Origin: Kribbella capetownensis
Lineage (GTDB): Bacteria > Actinomycetota > Actinomycetes > Propionibacteriales > Kribbellaceae
Assembly (NCBI RefSeq): GCF_004331485.1
Contig: NZ_SJKD01000005.1
Span: 124,001-188,000, forward strand
Direction of reading: 5' to 3'
DNA length: 64,000 nt
A program made the position numbers and the translations under genes. Positions 42,250-50,442 of this stretch are shown piece by piece. How positions within the stretch are numbered: position 1 is the stretch's first letter; every line of letters begins with the position of its first letter. The notes under the pieces were generated by a model. The model saw only the letters and a list, made by a program, of their open reading frames with translations, had not been told where the DNA came from and did no database searches.

Positions 42250-44370
42250 CTAGAGCTTGTTCTCCAGGGCGTCCATGAGGAGTGCTGCCAAGGCCTCGAG
42301 CTGGAAGTCCGCGGAGGACGAGACCTCTTCGTCCGAGCCGTCGAGGGCCCGGGCGGCGAGGCTGGACTTGCTGTCGATGAGGTCGGCGATTCTCGTGTCG
42401 ATGGTCTGCGCGGCGATGATCCGCCAGGCCGTGACCGGCATGTCCTGGCCGATCCGGTGCACCCGGTCGATCGCCTGCGTCTGCTCGGCGTTCGTCCAGG
42501 ACAGCTCCGCGAGTACGACGTTCGACGCGACCTGGAGGTTGAGGCCGACACCGGCGGCCAGCAGCGAGCAGACCGCGATCGAGACCTCCGGGTCGTTGAC
42601 GAACGCGTCGATGTTCTTCTGCCGGTTCCGCGCGGTCTGGTCGCCCCGGATCGAGGAGAACCCGATCCCGCGCTCCGCGAAGAGCTCCTCGGCGGCGTCC
42701 ATCACCTCGATGTGGCGGGCGAAGAACACGACCTTGCCGACGTTCTGCGCGAGTTGCGCGGCGTAGTCGGCGGCGAGACCTGCCTTCGCGGTGCCGATCC
42801 GGCGTACCAGGGTGAAGACGTTCTCGCCGGTCTTCGCGTTCGCCATCTCGGTGCGCTCCCAGCCGGCGACCCGGCGGACGAGCTCGTGGTCGATGCCCTC
42901 CACGGTGGTGCCGGACGTCCGCGTCTGGAGTGCGGTCTGGTACCGCTGCACGAGGCGGTTGGCGAGCTCGCGCTCGGCGTCGCGGATCGAGCGGCCGAGG
43001 GCGCCGTCGAGCTCGACGGGCAGATCGGCGATCCGGCGGGCCGGGATGTCGGCGGCCACGTCCACCTTGCGGCGTCGGACGATGCCGAGGTCGATCACGG
43101 ACGCGCGGGCGGCGGCGTAGAAGCCGGGGTCGGCCGGCGTCAGCTCGGTCTCCTCGAGCGACTCCATCAGCTCGGCCCTCGGACCCTTCTCATCGATCCA
43201 GCCGAGGTACTGCCAGATCGCCGTGAAGTCCTCGATCGAGTTGATCAACGGCGTACCGGTGAGTGCCATCAGCAACGGACGGGGCGTACGGGTCCGGATG
43301 CGCTCGGACAGCTGCAGGACGTTGCGCGACCGCTGCGACTTCTTGTTCTTGATGAAGTGCGCCTCGTCGACCACCATGCCGCGGAAGCCGAGGTCACCGA
43401 GCCAGCCGACGTGACGGTCGAGCACCTCGTAGTTGACGACGACGATGTCCGCGAACCCGTCGATCGTGTCGCCGTCGCCGTGGATCACCGTGGCAGTCTT
43501 CTGCGGCGTCCAGAGGCCGGCCTCGCGAGCCCAGTTCGTCTTCACGACGTTCGGTACGACGGCCAGCAGGGGATAAGCGTTGGCGGCCCGGGCAGCGAGC
43601 AGAGCCTGAGCCGTCTTGCCGAGGCCCGGCTCGTCGGCGAGCAGGAACGTGCGGTGGCCGGCTGCGGCGGAGGCGATCAGGCGCGCCTGGTGTGGCATGA
43701 GCTCCAGGCCACCGGCTGCGTTCAGGGAGGTCGGCTCGGGCAAGGTCATGCTGGCGGCGGCACCGGCGTACTCGAACGACTTGAGCAGGGGACCGATGAG
43801 CTCCCAGCCGGCCAGTCGGCGCGGGCGCGGCGCACGCGATGGGGCAGCCGAGAAGTCGGGTGCGAGGAACGGGTTGGCGAGCTGCCGCTGGACCACAGCC
43901 TGCGGTACGACGCGGCGCGCGGCGTCTGGTGGAGTCGCCGGCTCGGCGGGCGCGGGCTCCTCGTCGGGAGCCTCGACGCCGGCGGACTTCAGCATGTCGC
44001 GCTTGAGCCGCGCACCGGCCTCGGGGACGACCGCGTCCTCGGCCAGCAGCCCGAGGAGCGACGTCTCGCGGGCAGCCGCCTTGGCGAGGATCGTCGCGAC
44101 GCCGTCCAGCCGCCGGAGTTGCTCGGCGCGGTAGGTGTCGGTCGCGTTCTGGTCCGCGTTCACGCGGGCACGCTCCTCGCGCACCAGCAACGCCACGACC
44201 TGGAACTTGGTGCGCACCGACGGGCGTACGTCGGAGCGCTCGACCGCGCTCTCGACCTCCCGCACGGCACGGGCGAGGACCGGGATCAGACCGTCACCAT
44301 CGCGGGCAGGACGCCGGCGACGGGGAGCGGAACGGGCAGCGCTGGACTGGCGCTGGCCTCGTGGGGCCAA
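42250..44370 (-). CDS. SNF2-family DNA-dependent ATPase
   Basis: About 706 residues from TTG 44370, preceded by GAGGAGGAG with five-base spacing; no ATG fits. The N-terminal ~230 residues are helical and Arg/Ala-rich. ATPase lobe 1 starts LMPHQARLIASAAAGHRTFL (Q-like), then DEPGLGKTAQALLAAR (Walker A), VVDEAHFIKNKKSQRSRN (DEAH) and ALTGTPLINSIED (motif III). Lobe 2 has VVFFARHIEVMDAAEELFAE and AIDRVHRIGQ (motif VI). It remodels DNA-protein complexes; SMARCAL1/RapA-like roles or phage defence are possible. It is divergent from the DUF4041/GIY-YIG gene across a 494-base gap. Confidence 0.9.
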   Translation of the reverse strand: MAPRGQRQSSAARSAPRRRRPARDGDGLIPVLARAVREVESAVERSDVRPSVRTKFQVVALLVREERARVNADQNATDTYRAEQLRRLDGVATILAKAAARETSLLGLLAEDAVVPEAGARLKRDMLKSAGVEAPDEEPAPAEPATPPDAARRVVPQAVVQRQLANPFLAPDFSAAPSRAPRPRRLAGWELIGPLLKSFEYAGAAASMTLPEPTSLNAAGGLELMPHQARLIASAAAGHRTFLLADEPGLGKTAQALLAARAANAYPLLAVVPNVVKTNWAREAGLWTPQKTATVIHGDGDTIDGFADIVVVNYEVLDRHVGWLGDLGFRGMVVDEAHFIKNKKSQRSRNVLQLSERIRTRTPRPLLMALTGTPLINSIEDFTAIWQYLGWIDEKGPRAELMESLEETELTPADPGFYAAARASVIDLGIVRRRKVDVAADIPARRIADLPVELDGALGRSIRDAERELANRLVQRYQTALQTRTSGTTVEGIDHELVRRVAGWERTEMANAKTGENVFTLVRRIGTAKAGLAADYAAQLAQNVGKVVFFARHIEVMDAAEELFAERGIGFSSIRGDQTARNRQKNIDAFVNDPEVSIAVCSLLAAGVGLNLQVASNVVLAELSWTNAEQTQAIDRVHRIGQDMPVTAWRIIAAQTIDTRIADLIDSKSSLAARALDGSDEEVSSSADFQLEALAALLMDALENKL

Positions 44371-44864
44371 AGACTCCTCCTCAGTACTGCCACGGCACGA
44401 GAGCCGTGGCTGAACGCAGCACCACACGACCATCCCGCCGCCGCGACACGTCGCGCCGAGAGTCCGGTAGGGCCACCGGGAAACGGCGCAGAACCACCGC
44501 TTCCGCGAGCGGTCGCTGTCCCGGACTCCGCCGGGACCGGCCACCGCGTGCGATTGGCGACCTCTAGTCGATGACTGTGACCTCCGGGCCAAGACGCAGC
44601 CGTCGCCGGGGGCGGTCGGCATTGCCGATGTTCGGTGCTCTGCCAATAGTAGCCTGCGTCCGCGGCCACGGCTGTTCACCCTCGGTAAAGTTCCGATCCG
44701 GGCCTCTGACGGAGGGTGGTTCGAGGTGGCGAGATGTAACGGATGTGTGGCTCACGGCGATATGGGCTTGCGTGGGTGGCCTCGCCGGGGAGGGTGAGGT
44801 TGGTGTGGGGGCCCGCGGTACGGCCGTCTGGTCGTGACGTGTCTGACGTGGGGGAGCGTGCTGC
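44371..44864. other. 494-bp intergenic region between SNF2 and DUF4041 genes
   Basis: No credible gene. It holds an imperfectly AT-poor inverted repeat GCCACGG-N8-CCGTGGC (44389-44410), just upstream of the SNF2 ribosome binding site, and the plus-strand leader of the DUF4041 gene with GGGGGAG at 44851. No tRNA-like cloverleaf was seen. Confidence 0.5.
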
Positions 44865-46382
44865 ATGTCGTATCGATTCAACCCGCCGCCGAACTGGCCC
44901 AGGCCGCCGGTCGGTTTCGTACCTGAGCCGGGCTGGGAACCTGACCCGAGCTGGCCGCCGGTGCCGCCTGGGTGGCAGTTATGGGTAGAGGATGTGCCGG
45001 TCGGATCGCATGTCAGCGCCGTACCGGAAGCACCGCTGCAGAGTCCGGTTGCGGTCCACGCCAGGCACGCGGCTCGGGCCGAGCTGGATCAGCAGACGAC
45101 TCCGGCCGAGGGTGGTCTCGACATCCCGGGTCGACGCGATGGGCGCGGGTTGTTCGGAGCGAAGAAGCGCCTGGAGAACGAGGTCGAGCGACTGCGCGAC
45201 CTCGTGGGTCAGCTCGGTGGGATGGATGCGCTGACCATCGCGGCCGAGACGGACCGCCTGCGCGACGAACTCGGTCAGGTGCAGTCTGCGCTGGGCAGTG
45301 CCCGCCAGGATGTGTCGAACGCTCAGGCCGAGCTGGCCGCCGTACGGCAAGGGGTCATCGAGACCAACGAGGTCGCGATGCTGCAGGAGGTGGGCATCTA
45401 TGAGTACTCGCATCCCTTGGAGGACGCGGTTGCCTACAAGGCGCGGCTGGCCGACCTGAAGGACCGGTACAAGACACTCGCTCGGGGCGACGGTGCGGTG
45501 ACGGCGTCGACGACATGGCAGGTCAACAACTCCAAGCGCGAGGGCGACAAGATGGTTCGCGAGATCTCCAAGTTGATGCTGCGCGCCTACAACGCCGAGG
45601 CGGACAACTGTGTCCGGACGGTCCGGCCGCATCGCAGGGCGTCGAGTGTCGAGCGTCTGTCGAAGGCACGCGAGTCCATCGCTCGGCTGGGCCAGAGCAT
45701 GAACATCAGGATCAGCGAGGACTACCACGCTCTGCGCGTCGACGAGGTCCTGCTGACCGCCGACTACCTGTCAAAGGTCGAGGAAGAGAAGGAACGCATT
45801 CGCGCGCAGCGCGAGCAGCAGCGCGAGGAGGAAACCGCGCGGCGTGAGTTCGAGCGGGAGAAGTCGAAGCTGCTGAAGGAGCGGTCGCACTACGAGACCG
45901 CTCTGGCTCGGGTGCGAGCGTCAGGTGATACGGCCGCCATCGACCAACTCGAGGCACAGATCGCGGACATCGAGTCGTCGATCGCCGGGGTCGAGGAGCG
46001 CGAAGCCAACATCCGCGCCGGCTACGTCTACATCATCTCGAACGTCGGCTCGTTCGGTCAGACCATCATCAAGATCGGCATGACGCGGCGGCTCGATCCA
46101 CTGGACCGGGTTCGCGAATTGGGGGACGCGTCGGTTCCGTTCAGATTCGACGTACACGCGATCATCTTCAGTGAGGACGCGCTTGGTCTCGAGGGTGGGC
46201 TCCACGCCGCGTTTGCGGACAAGCGCGTCAACAAGGTCAACCTGCGGCGCGAGTACTTCTACGCGACTCCTGGCGAGGTCCGCGACGAACTGGCCAGGAT
46301 CGCGGGGCAGCACCTGCTCGAGTACCACGACCTACCCGAGGCCCTCGAATGGCGTGCAAGCGGCGGCGCGCCGGCCGACTAG
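44865..46382 (+). CDS. DUF4041 / T5orf172-type GIY-YIG protein
   Basis: 505 residues. Pro/Trp-rich N-terminus (FVPEPGWEPDPSWPPVPPGW), then coiled coils (95-150 and 295-385), a DUF4041 core around 165-280 (VGIYEYSHPLEDAVAYKARL) and the C-terminal T5orf172/MUG113 GIY-YIG domain: GYVYIISNVGSFGQTIIKIG, MTRRLDPLDRVREL, and LHAAFADKRVNKVN RREYF-type end. GIY-YIG here is the phage-type nuclease/DNA-binding variety. Known mostly from phage and defence-related contexts. Divergent from the SNF2 ATPase. Role unproven. Confidence 0.87.
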   Translation: MSYRFNPPPNWPRPPVGFVPEPGWEPDPSWPPVPPGWQLWVEDVPVGSHVSAVPEAPLQSPVAVHARHAARAELDQQTTPAEGGLDIPGRRDGRGLFGAKKRLENEVERLRDLVGQLGGMDALTIAAETDRLRDELGQVQSALGSARQDVSNAQAELAAVRQGVIETNEVAMLQEVGIYEYSHPLEDAVAYKARLADLKDRYKTLARGDGAVTASTTWQVNNSKREGDKMVREISKLMLRAYNAEADNCVRTVRPHRRASSVERLSKARESIARLGQSMNIRISEDYHALRVDEVLLTADYLSKVEEEKERIRAQREQQREEETARREFEREKSKLLKERSHYETALARVRASGDTAAIDQLEAQIADIESSIAGVEEREANIRAGYVYIISNVGSFGQTIIKIGMTRRLDPLDRVRELGDASVPFRFDVHAIIFSEDALGLEGGLHAAFADKRVNKVNLRREYFYATPGEVRDELARIAGQHLLEYHDLPEALEWRASGGAPAD

Positions 46383-46447
46383 CGTCCTCCAGTTCCCCGG
46401 GTCGGGGAGGACTGCGGCGATGAGGGCGGTGAGGAGATTGCGGACCA

Positions 46448-46707
46448 TCACCGATCTCGACTGCAGTACCCGACCACTCGGTGGCTGAAGTCGCACCACG
46501 GCTTGTTGCCCGACGCACGGTCCAGACAGGCAGCGAACGAGACCGACCACACCGGCACATCCGCACGCTGCCACCCGGCGCAGCTGCAGCCAGCAGCTCC
46601 ACGCGGTAGTCCGTGCGTGAACGAGCGAACAACACGGTCACCGCCTCGACGCTCGAGATCACGTACGGGCCGTCTTGCGCGATGACGAGGCGGGGCGGTT
46701 GTGCCAT
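46448..46707 (-). pseudogene. Frameshifted CDGSH-type iron-sulphur protein remnant
   Basis: From ATG 46707 the frame encodes MAQPPRLVIAQDGPYVISSV and later VRMCRCGRS, the first half of a CDGSH/MitoNEET binding motif. The second half, GNKPWCDFSHRVVGYC, is in another frame and ends at 46448. Joined, they give C-x-C ... C-D-F-S-H. The intervening bases are altered, so this is a decayed gene or an assembly error. The CDGSH call is based on motif only. Confidence 0.45.
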
Positions 46708-47010
46708 GGCGTGAGAGTAGAGCGCTGGTCCGACACTCCTCCCACCATCGACCGCCGGTTGCCCAATCAGTCGCGTGCCGAGGCCGACCCCCGGTGGCGG
46801 TGTGCAGATCGACAGGAGGTGTCGGGACGCTGGTAGTGCAGCCGAGCGGTCCACGCGACCTGTGTACGGCGTCTCGCAGGTGCACTACCTGTCGGTCTGC
46901 GCACTGCCGGTCGGTGGGCCACGCGGTTGGCCTGGCCGTGACGTTGCCGCAATTCGACCGAGCTGGGGCGTGCCACTCGGACAGCCAGTCGTCCGACCGT
47001 GTGCGGCGTT
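46708..47010. other. 303-bp stretch with no gene seen
   Basis: Both strands read open over short runs, but no ribosome binding site, codon pattern or motif supports a gene. A partial -24/-12-like match (46933-46948) has no downstream gene and is dismissed. Confidence 0.5.
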
Positions 47011-47172
47011 TCAGTTGTGGGGGAGTTGTTCGTCGGGGTCTTCGTTCGGGTTGGGTTCGGGGGCCGGGGTGGGGTCGAGGTCCGGGTCGTCCTCGGGCCG
47101 GCCCTGGCCGGGGAAGGGGCGGTCGGGGTCGAGGGGATCGGGGAGGGGTGGGGGGATGGGGGTTGTGCTCAC
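47011..47172 (-). CDS. Small acidic, proline-rich protein (53 aa)
   Basis: GTG 47172 follows an AAGGAGG with six-base spacing. The peptide begins MSTTPIPPPLPDPLDPDRPF and continues with Asp/Pro/Glu/Asn-rich sequence to DEQLPHN. It lies 12 bases after the LLM oxidoreductase stop, in the same operon. No homologue recognised; probably disordered. Confidence 0.6.
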   Translation of the reverse strand: MSTTPIPPPLPDPLDPDRPFPGQGRPEDDPDLDPTPAPEPNPNEDPDEQLPHN

Positions 47173-47184
47173 GGTGGGCCTCCT

Positions 47185-48150
47185 TCAGCTGCGGCGGCGG
47201 TGGAGTTCGGGGAGTACTTCGGTGCGGTAGAGGTCCATCATGTCGACGGTGTGCGGGCCCATGTTGGCGACGTAGATCTCGTCGAAGCCGGCGTCGACGT
47301 ACGGCATGAAGGCCTCGACGTGTGCGTCTGCCTTGGATCCGCAGGTGACCGACTGCGCCGTCGACTCCTTGGTGACGAGTTGGCTCGCCTGTTCGAAGTG
47401 CCGCGGTGACGGCAACACCTGGGACAGCTCGCCGGGCAGCCCGGAGTTGCGCCAGATCCGGTGCGCCTGCTCGATACCTTCTTCCTCGGTCGGCGCGTAG
47501 CTGACCTTGAACCCGGCCTGCGCCGGCTTGTCGCCACCGCCGTTGTCGCGGAACCGCTGCAGCAGTTCGCGGTCCGGCGTGGTGGTGATGTACCCGTCCG
47601 CGATCCGCGCCGCGACATCGGTTGCCTCCGGCCCGAATCCGGACATGTAGACGGGCAGCGGCGCCTCCGGCCGGGTGTAGATCCGGGCGGTGTCGACCGT
47701 GTAGTGCTTGCCGTGGTGTGAGACGAATCCCTCCTCCGTCCACAACCGGCGCATGATCTCGACCGCCTCCTCGAGCATCTCCAGCCGTACGTCGACCGTC
47801 GGCCAGACGGACCCGAGCACGTGCTCGTTCAGGGCCTCGCCCGTACCGATCCCGAGCTGGAACCGCCCGTTCAGCAGTACGGCGCTGGTCGCGGCCGCCT
47901 GCGCGATGATCGCGGGATGGATCCGCACCGTCGGACACGCCACCGCGGTGGTCACCGGCAGTTCGCACACCTGGGAGATCGCACCGATGGTGGACCAGAC
48001 GAACGCGCTCTGACCCTGTTCGTCGTTCCACGGATGGAAGTGGTCACTGATCCACAGTCCGTCGAACCCGGCGTCTTCGGCCAGCCGCGCCTGCTCGATC
48101 AACTGTGCCGGCGTGTACTCCTCACTGGACAGGAAGTAGCCGATCTTCAC
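47185..48150 (-). CDS. F420-dependent LLM-class oxidoreductase (G6PDH-like family)
   Basis: 321 residues from GTG 48150 (GGAG upstream). The luciferase-like barrel begins MKIGYFLSSEEYTPAQLIEQ and has GFDGLWISDHFHPWNDEQGQ, GRFQLGIGTGEALNEHVLG and YMSGFGPEATDVAARIADGY. This matches the actinobacterial TIGR03557-type family related to F420-dependent glucose-6-phosphate dehydrogenase. Substrate unknown. It implies the host makes coenzyme F420. Confidence 0.92.
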   Translation of the reverse strand: MKIGYFLSSEEYTPAQLIEQARLAEDAGFDGLWISDHFHPWNDEQGQSAFVWSTIGAISQVCELPVTTAVACPTVRIHPAIIAQAAATSAVLLNGRFQLGIGTGEALNEHVLGSVWPTVDVRLEMLEEAVEIMRRLWTEEGFVSHHGKHYTVDTARIYTRPEAPLPVYMSGFGPEATDVAARIADGYITTTPDRELLQRFRDNGGGDKPAQAGFKVSYAPTEEEGIEQAHRIWRNSGLPGELSQVLPSPRHFEQASQLVTKESTAQSVTCGSKADAHVEAFMPYVDAGFDEIYVANMGPHTVDMMDLYRTEVLPELHRRRS

Positions 48151-48268
48151 GTCGTACTCCGATCGTTTGAGTTAACCGCCGGGTGCCCGCTCGCGACTCA
48201 TCCATGCACGCGGCGGGCAACCGCGAGACGGGCCGCATACGCCTGGGCACAGCGGGCACCGGTCGGAG

Positions 48269-50059
48269 ATGAAGACCACGGTTGCCGATCTGATCCTGCA
48301 GAGACTCCGCGACTGGGGAGTCGACCATGTCTTCGGGTACGCCGGTGACGGCATCAACGGGCTGTTGTCGGCCTGGGAACGCGCCGGTGACGAGCCCCGG
48401 TTCGTGCAGGCGCGGCACGAGGAGATGTCGGCGTTCGAGGCGGTCGGGTACGCGAAGTTCACCGGCCGTGTGGGCGTGTGTACGGCGACCAGCGGCCCGG
48501 GCGCGATCCACCTGCTCAACGGTCTGTACGACGCGAAGCTCGACCACGTTCCGGTCGTGGCGATCGTGGGACAGACCGCACGGTCGGCGATGGGCGGCAA
48601 CTATCAGCAGGAAGTCGACCTGATGTCGCTGTTCAAGGACGTCGCCAACGAGTACTGCCAGCAGGTAATGGTCCCCGAGCAACTGCCGAACGTTCTGGAT
48701 CGGGCGATCCGGATCGCGGTGTCGCGTCGTACCGTCACCGCGTTGGTGGTTCCCGCCGACGTCCAGGAACTGGAGTACGAGCCGCCGTCGCACGCGTTCA
48801 AGATGGTTCCGTCGAGCCTCGATCTGACCTGGTCCGCACCGGTGCCGCGCGAGGACGACCTGCGCCGGGCGGCGGACCTGCTGAACGCGGGGGAGAAGGT
48901 CGCGATGCTCGTCGGTCAGGGCGCGCGGGGTGCCCGGCAGGAGATCGACTCGGTCGCCGACCTGCTCGGTGCCGGCGTCGCGAAGGCTTTGCTCGGCAAG
49001 GATGTGCTGTCCGACGAACTGCCCTGGGTCACCGGGTCGATCGGCTTGCTCGGCACGCGGCCGTCGTACGAGTTGATGACCGGGTGCGACACGTTGCTGG
49101 TGGTGGGCTCCAACTTCCCGTACAGCCAGTTCCTGCCGGAGTACGGCGCGGCGCGTGCGGTGCAGATCGACGTCGATCCGACGATGGTCGGGCTGCGGTA
49201 CCCCTTCGAGGTGAACCTGGTCGGCGATGCGGCTCAGACGCTGCGCAGGCTGATCCCGCTCCTCGGGTGCAAGGTCGACCGGTCCTGGCGCGAGGGCATC
49301 GAGAGCAAGGTCGAACGCTGGTGGCAGGTGATGGAGCGCCGCGCGCACACCTCGGCGGACCCGGTGAATCCGGAGCTGGTCTTCCATGAGCTGTCGCCCC
49401 GGCTGCCGAACGACGCGATCGTCGCGGCCGACTCGGGCTCGGCCGCGAACTGGTACGCGCGGCATCTGCGGTTCCGCGGTGACATGCGCGGATCGCTGTC
49501 CGGCACCCTCGCGACGATGGGACCCGGCGTGCCGTACGTGATCGGCGCCAAGTTCGGCCACCTCGGGCGGCCGTGTATCGCCCTGGTCGGCGACGGCGCG
49601 ATGCAGATGAACGGCATCAACGAGCTGATCACGATCGCGAAGTACTGGCAGGACTGGGACGACCCCCGGCTGATCGTCGCGGTGCTGCACAACAACGACC
49701 TCAACCAGGTCACCTGGGAGCTCCGCGCGATGGGCGGCTCCCCGCAGTTCCTGCCGTCGCAGGAACTGCCGGACTTCCCGTACGCTGCGTATGCGCGGAG
49801 TCTCGGCCTGGCCGGCGTACTCGCGGCCAAGCCGGAGGAGGTCGCACCCGCGTGGGACGAGGCGCTGGCCGCGGACCGGCCCTGTGTGGTCGAGTTCGTC
49901 ACGGATCCCGCCGTACCGCCGATCCCTCCGCATGCGACCTGGGACCAGCTGGAGAAGGCGCTGGAGTCGATCGTCCGCGGTGACGCCGACCGCGTCGACG
50001 TGATCAAGGAAGGTGTTAAGTCGAAGGTGCAGGAGTTCCTCCCGGGGACGAAGTCCTGA
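48269..50059 (+). CDS. ThDP-dependent enzyme, pyruvate oxidase-like
   Basis: 596 residues with the three-domain ThDP fold. PYR domain: catalytic Glu in RHEEMSAFEAVGYAK (about 51). Middle FAD-type domain ~190-330. PP domain: GDGAMQMNGINELITIAKYW ... NN (ThDP-Mg motif) at about 451. The family includes acetolactate synthase, POX and related oxidases. Placement beside phosphoketolase and acetate kinase favours a pyruvate oxidase that makes acetyl phosphate, CO2 and H2O2, but the ubiquinone type cannot be excluded. Divergent from the LLM gene. Confidence 0.85.
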   Translation: MKTTVADLILQRLRDWGVDHVFGYAGDGINGLLSAWERAGDEPRFVQARHEEMSAFEAVGYAKFTGRVGVCTATSGPGAIHLLNGLYDAKLDHVPVVAIVGQTARSAMGGNYQQEVDLMSLFKDVANEYCQQVMVPEQLPNVLDRAIRIAVSRRTVTALVVPADVQELEYEPPSHAFKMVPSSLDLTWSAPVPREDDLRRAADLLNAGEKVAMLVGQGARGARQEIDSVADLLGAGVAKALLGKDVLSDELPWVTGSIGLLGTRPSYELMTGCDTLLVVGSNFPYSQFLPEYGAARAVQIDVDPTMVGLRYPFEVNLVGDAAQTLRRLIPLLGCKVDRSWREGIESKVERWWQVMERRAHTSADPVNPELVFHELSPRLPNDAIVAADSGSAANWYARHLRFRGDMRGSLSGTLATMGPGVPYVIGAKFGHLGRPCIALVGDGAMQMNGINELITIAKYWQDWDDPRLIVAVLHNNDLNQVTWELRAMGGSPQFLPSQELPDFPYAAYARSLGLAGVLAAKPEEVAPAWDEALAADRPCVVEFVTDPAVPPIPPHATWDQLEKALESIVRGDADRVDVIKEGVKSKVQEFLPGTKS

Positions 50060-50109
50060 TTGTCGGGGGCAACTTCGGGTACCGGCCGGGACGTCGGAAG
50101 GAGCGGATC

Positions 50110-50433
50110 ATGCCCGCAGGATCGAACGCGAAGCGCGAACGGCAGTACGAGCACATCAAGGCCGGCCTCAAGAAGCGTGGCCGCAGCGAGGACACCGCGG
50201 AGGAGATCGCCGCGCGGACCGTGAACAAGGAACGCGCCCGCTCCGGCGAGGCCAAGGAGACGAGCCGCACGTCGACCCACGACATCTCGTCGGGCCGTCG
50301 CGGCGGACTCCGCTCGCACAGCGGCTCCAAGGGCCGGACCAAGGAACAGCTCTACAACGAGGCCAAGGACAAGAACATCAAGGGCCGCTCGAAGATGACC
50401 AAAGCCCAACTCGCGAAGGCCGTCGGCAGGTAG
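50110..50433 (+). CDS. Small basic protein with Rho-N-like C-terminal motif
   Basis: 107 residues; GGAAGGAG before ATG. Very rich in Lys, Arg, Ser. The N-terminal part resembles proteins loosely labelled plasmid stabilisation (EHIKAGLKKRGRSEDTAEEI). The C-terminal KGRTKEQLYNEAKDKNIKGR and SKMTKAQLAKAV look like a Rho N-terminal/SAP nucleic-acid-binding helix pair. Cytosolic, probably DNA- or RNA-binding. Lies between the POX-like and phosphoketolase genes on the same strand. Confidence 0.8.
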   Translation: MPAGSNAKRERQYEHIKAGLKKRGRSEDTAEEIAARTVNKERARSGEAKETSRTSTHDISSGRRGGLRSHSGSKGRTKEQLYNEAKDKNIKGRSKMTKAQLAKAVGR

Positions 50434-50442
50434 TCTGACCGC

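Noticed and set aside
42214..44574. 786-residue plus-strand open frame
   Set aside because: Shadow of the SNF2 ATPase gene.
44371..44864. tRNA or small RNA gene in the 494-base gap
   Set aside because: No cloverleaf, no CCA end and no terminator-like hairpin with T tract.
46933..46948. Partial -24/-12-like match TGGCCGT-GACG-TTGCC
   Set aside because: Three mismatches in the -24 part and no gene downstream on that strand.
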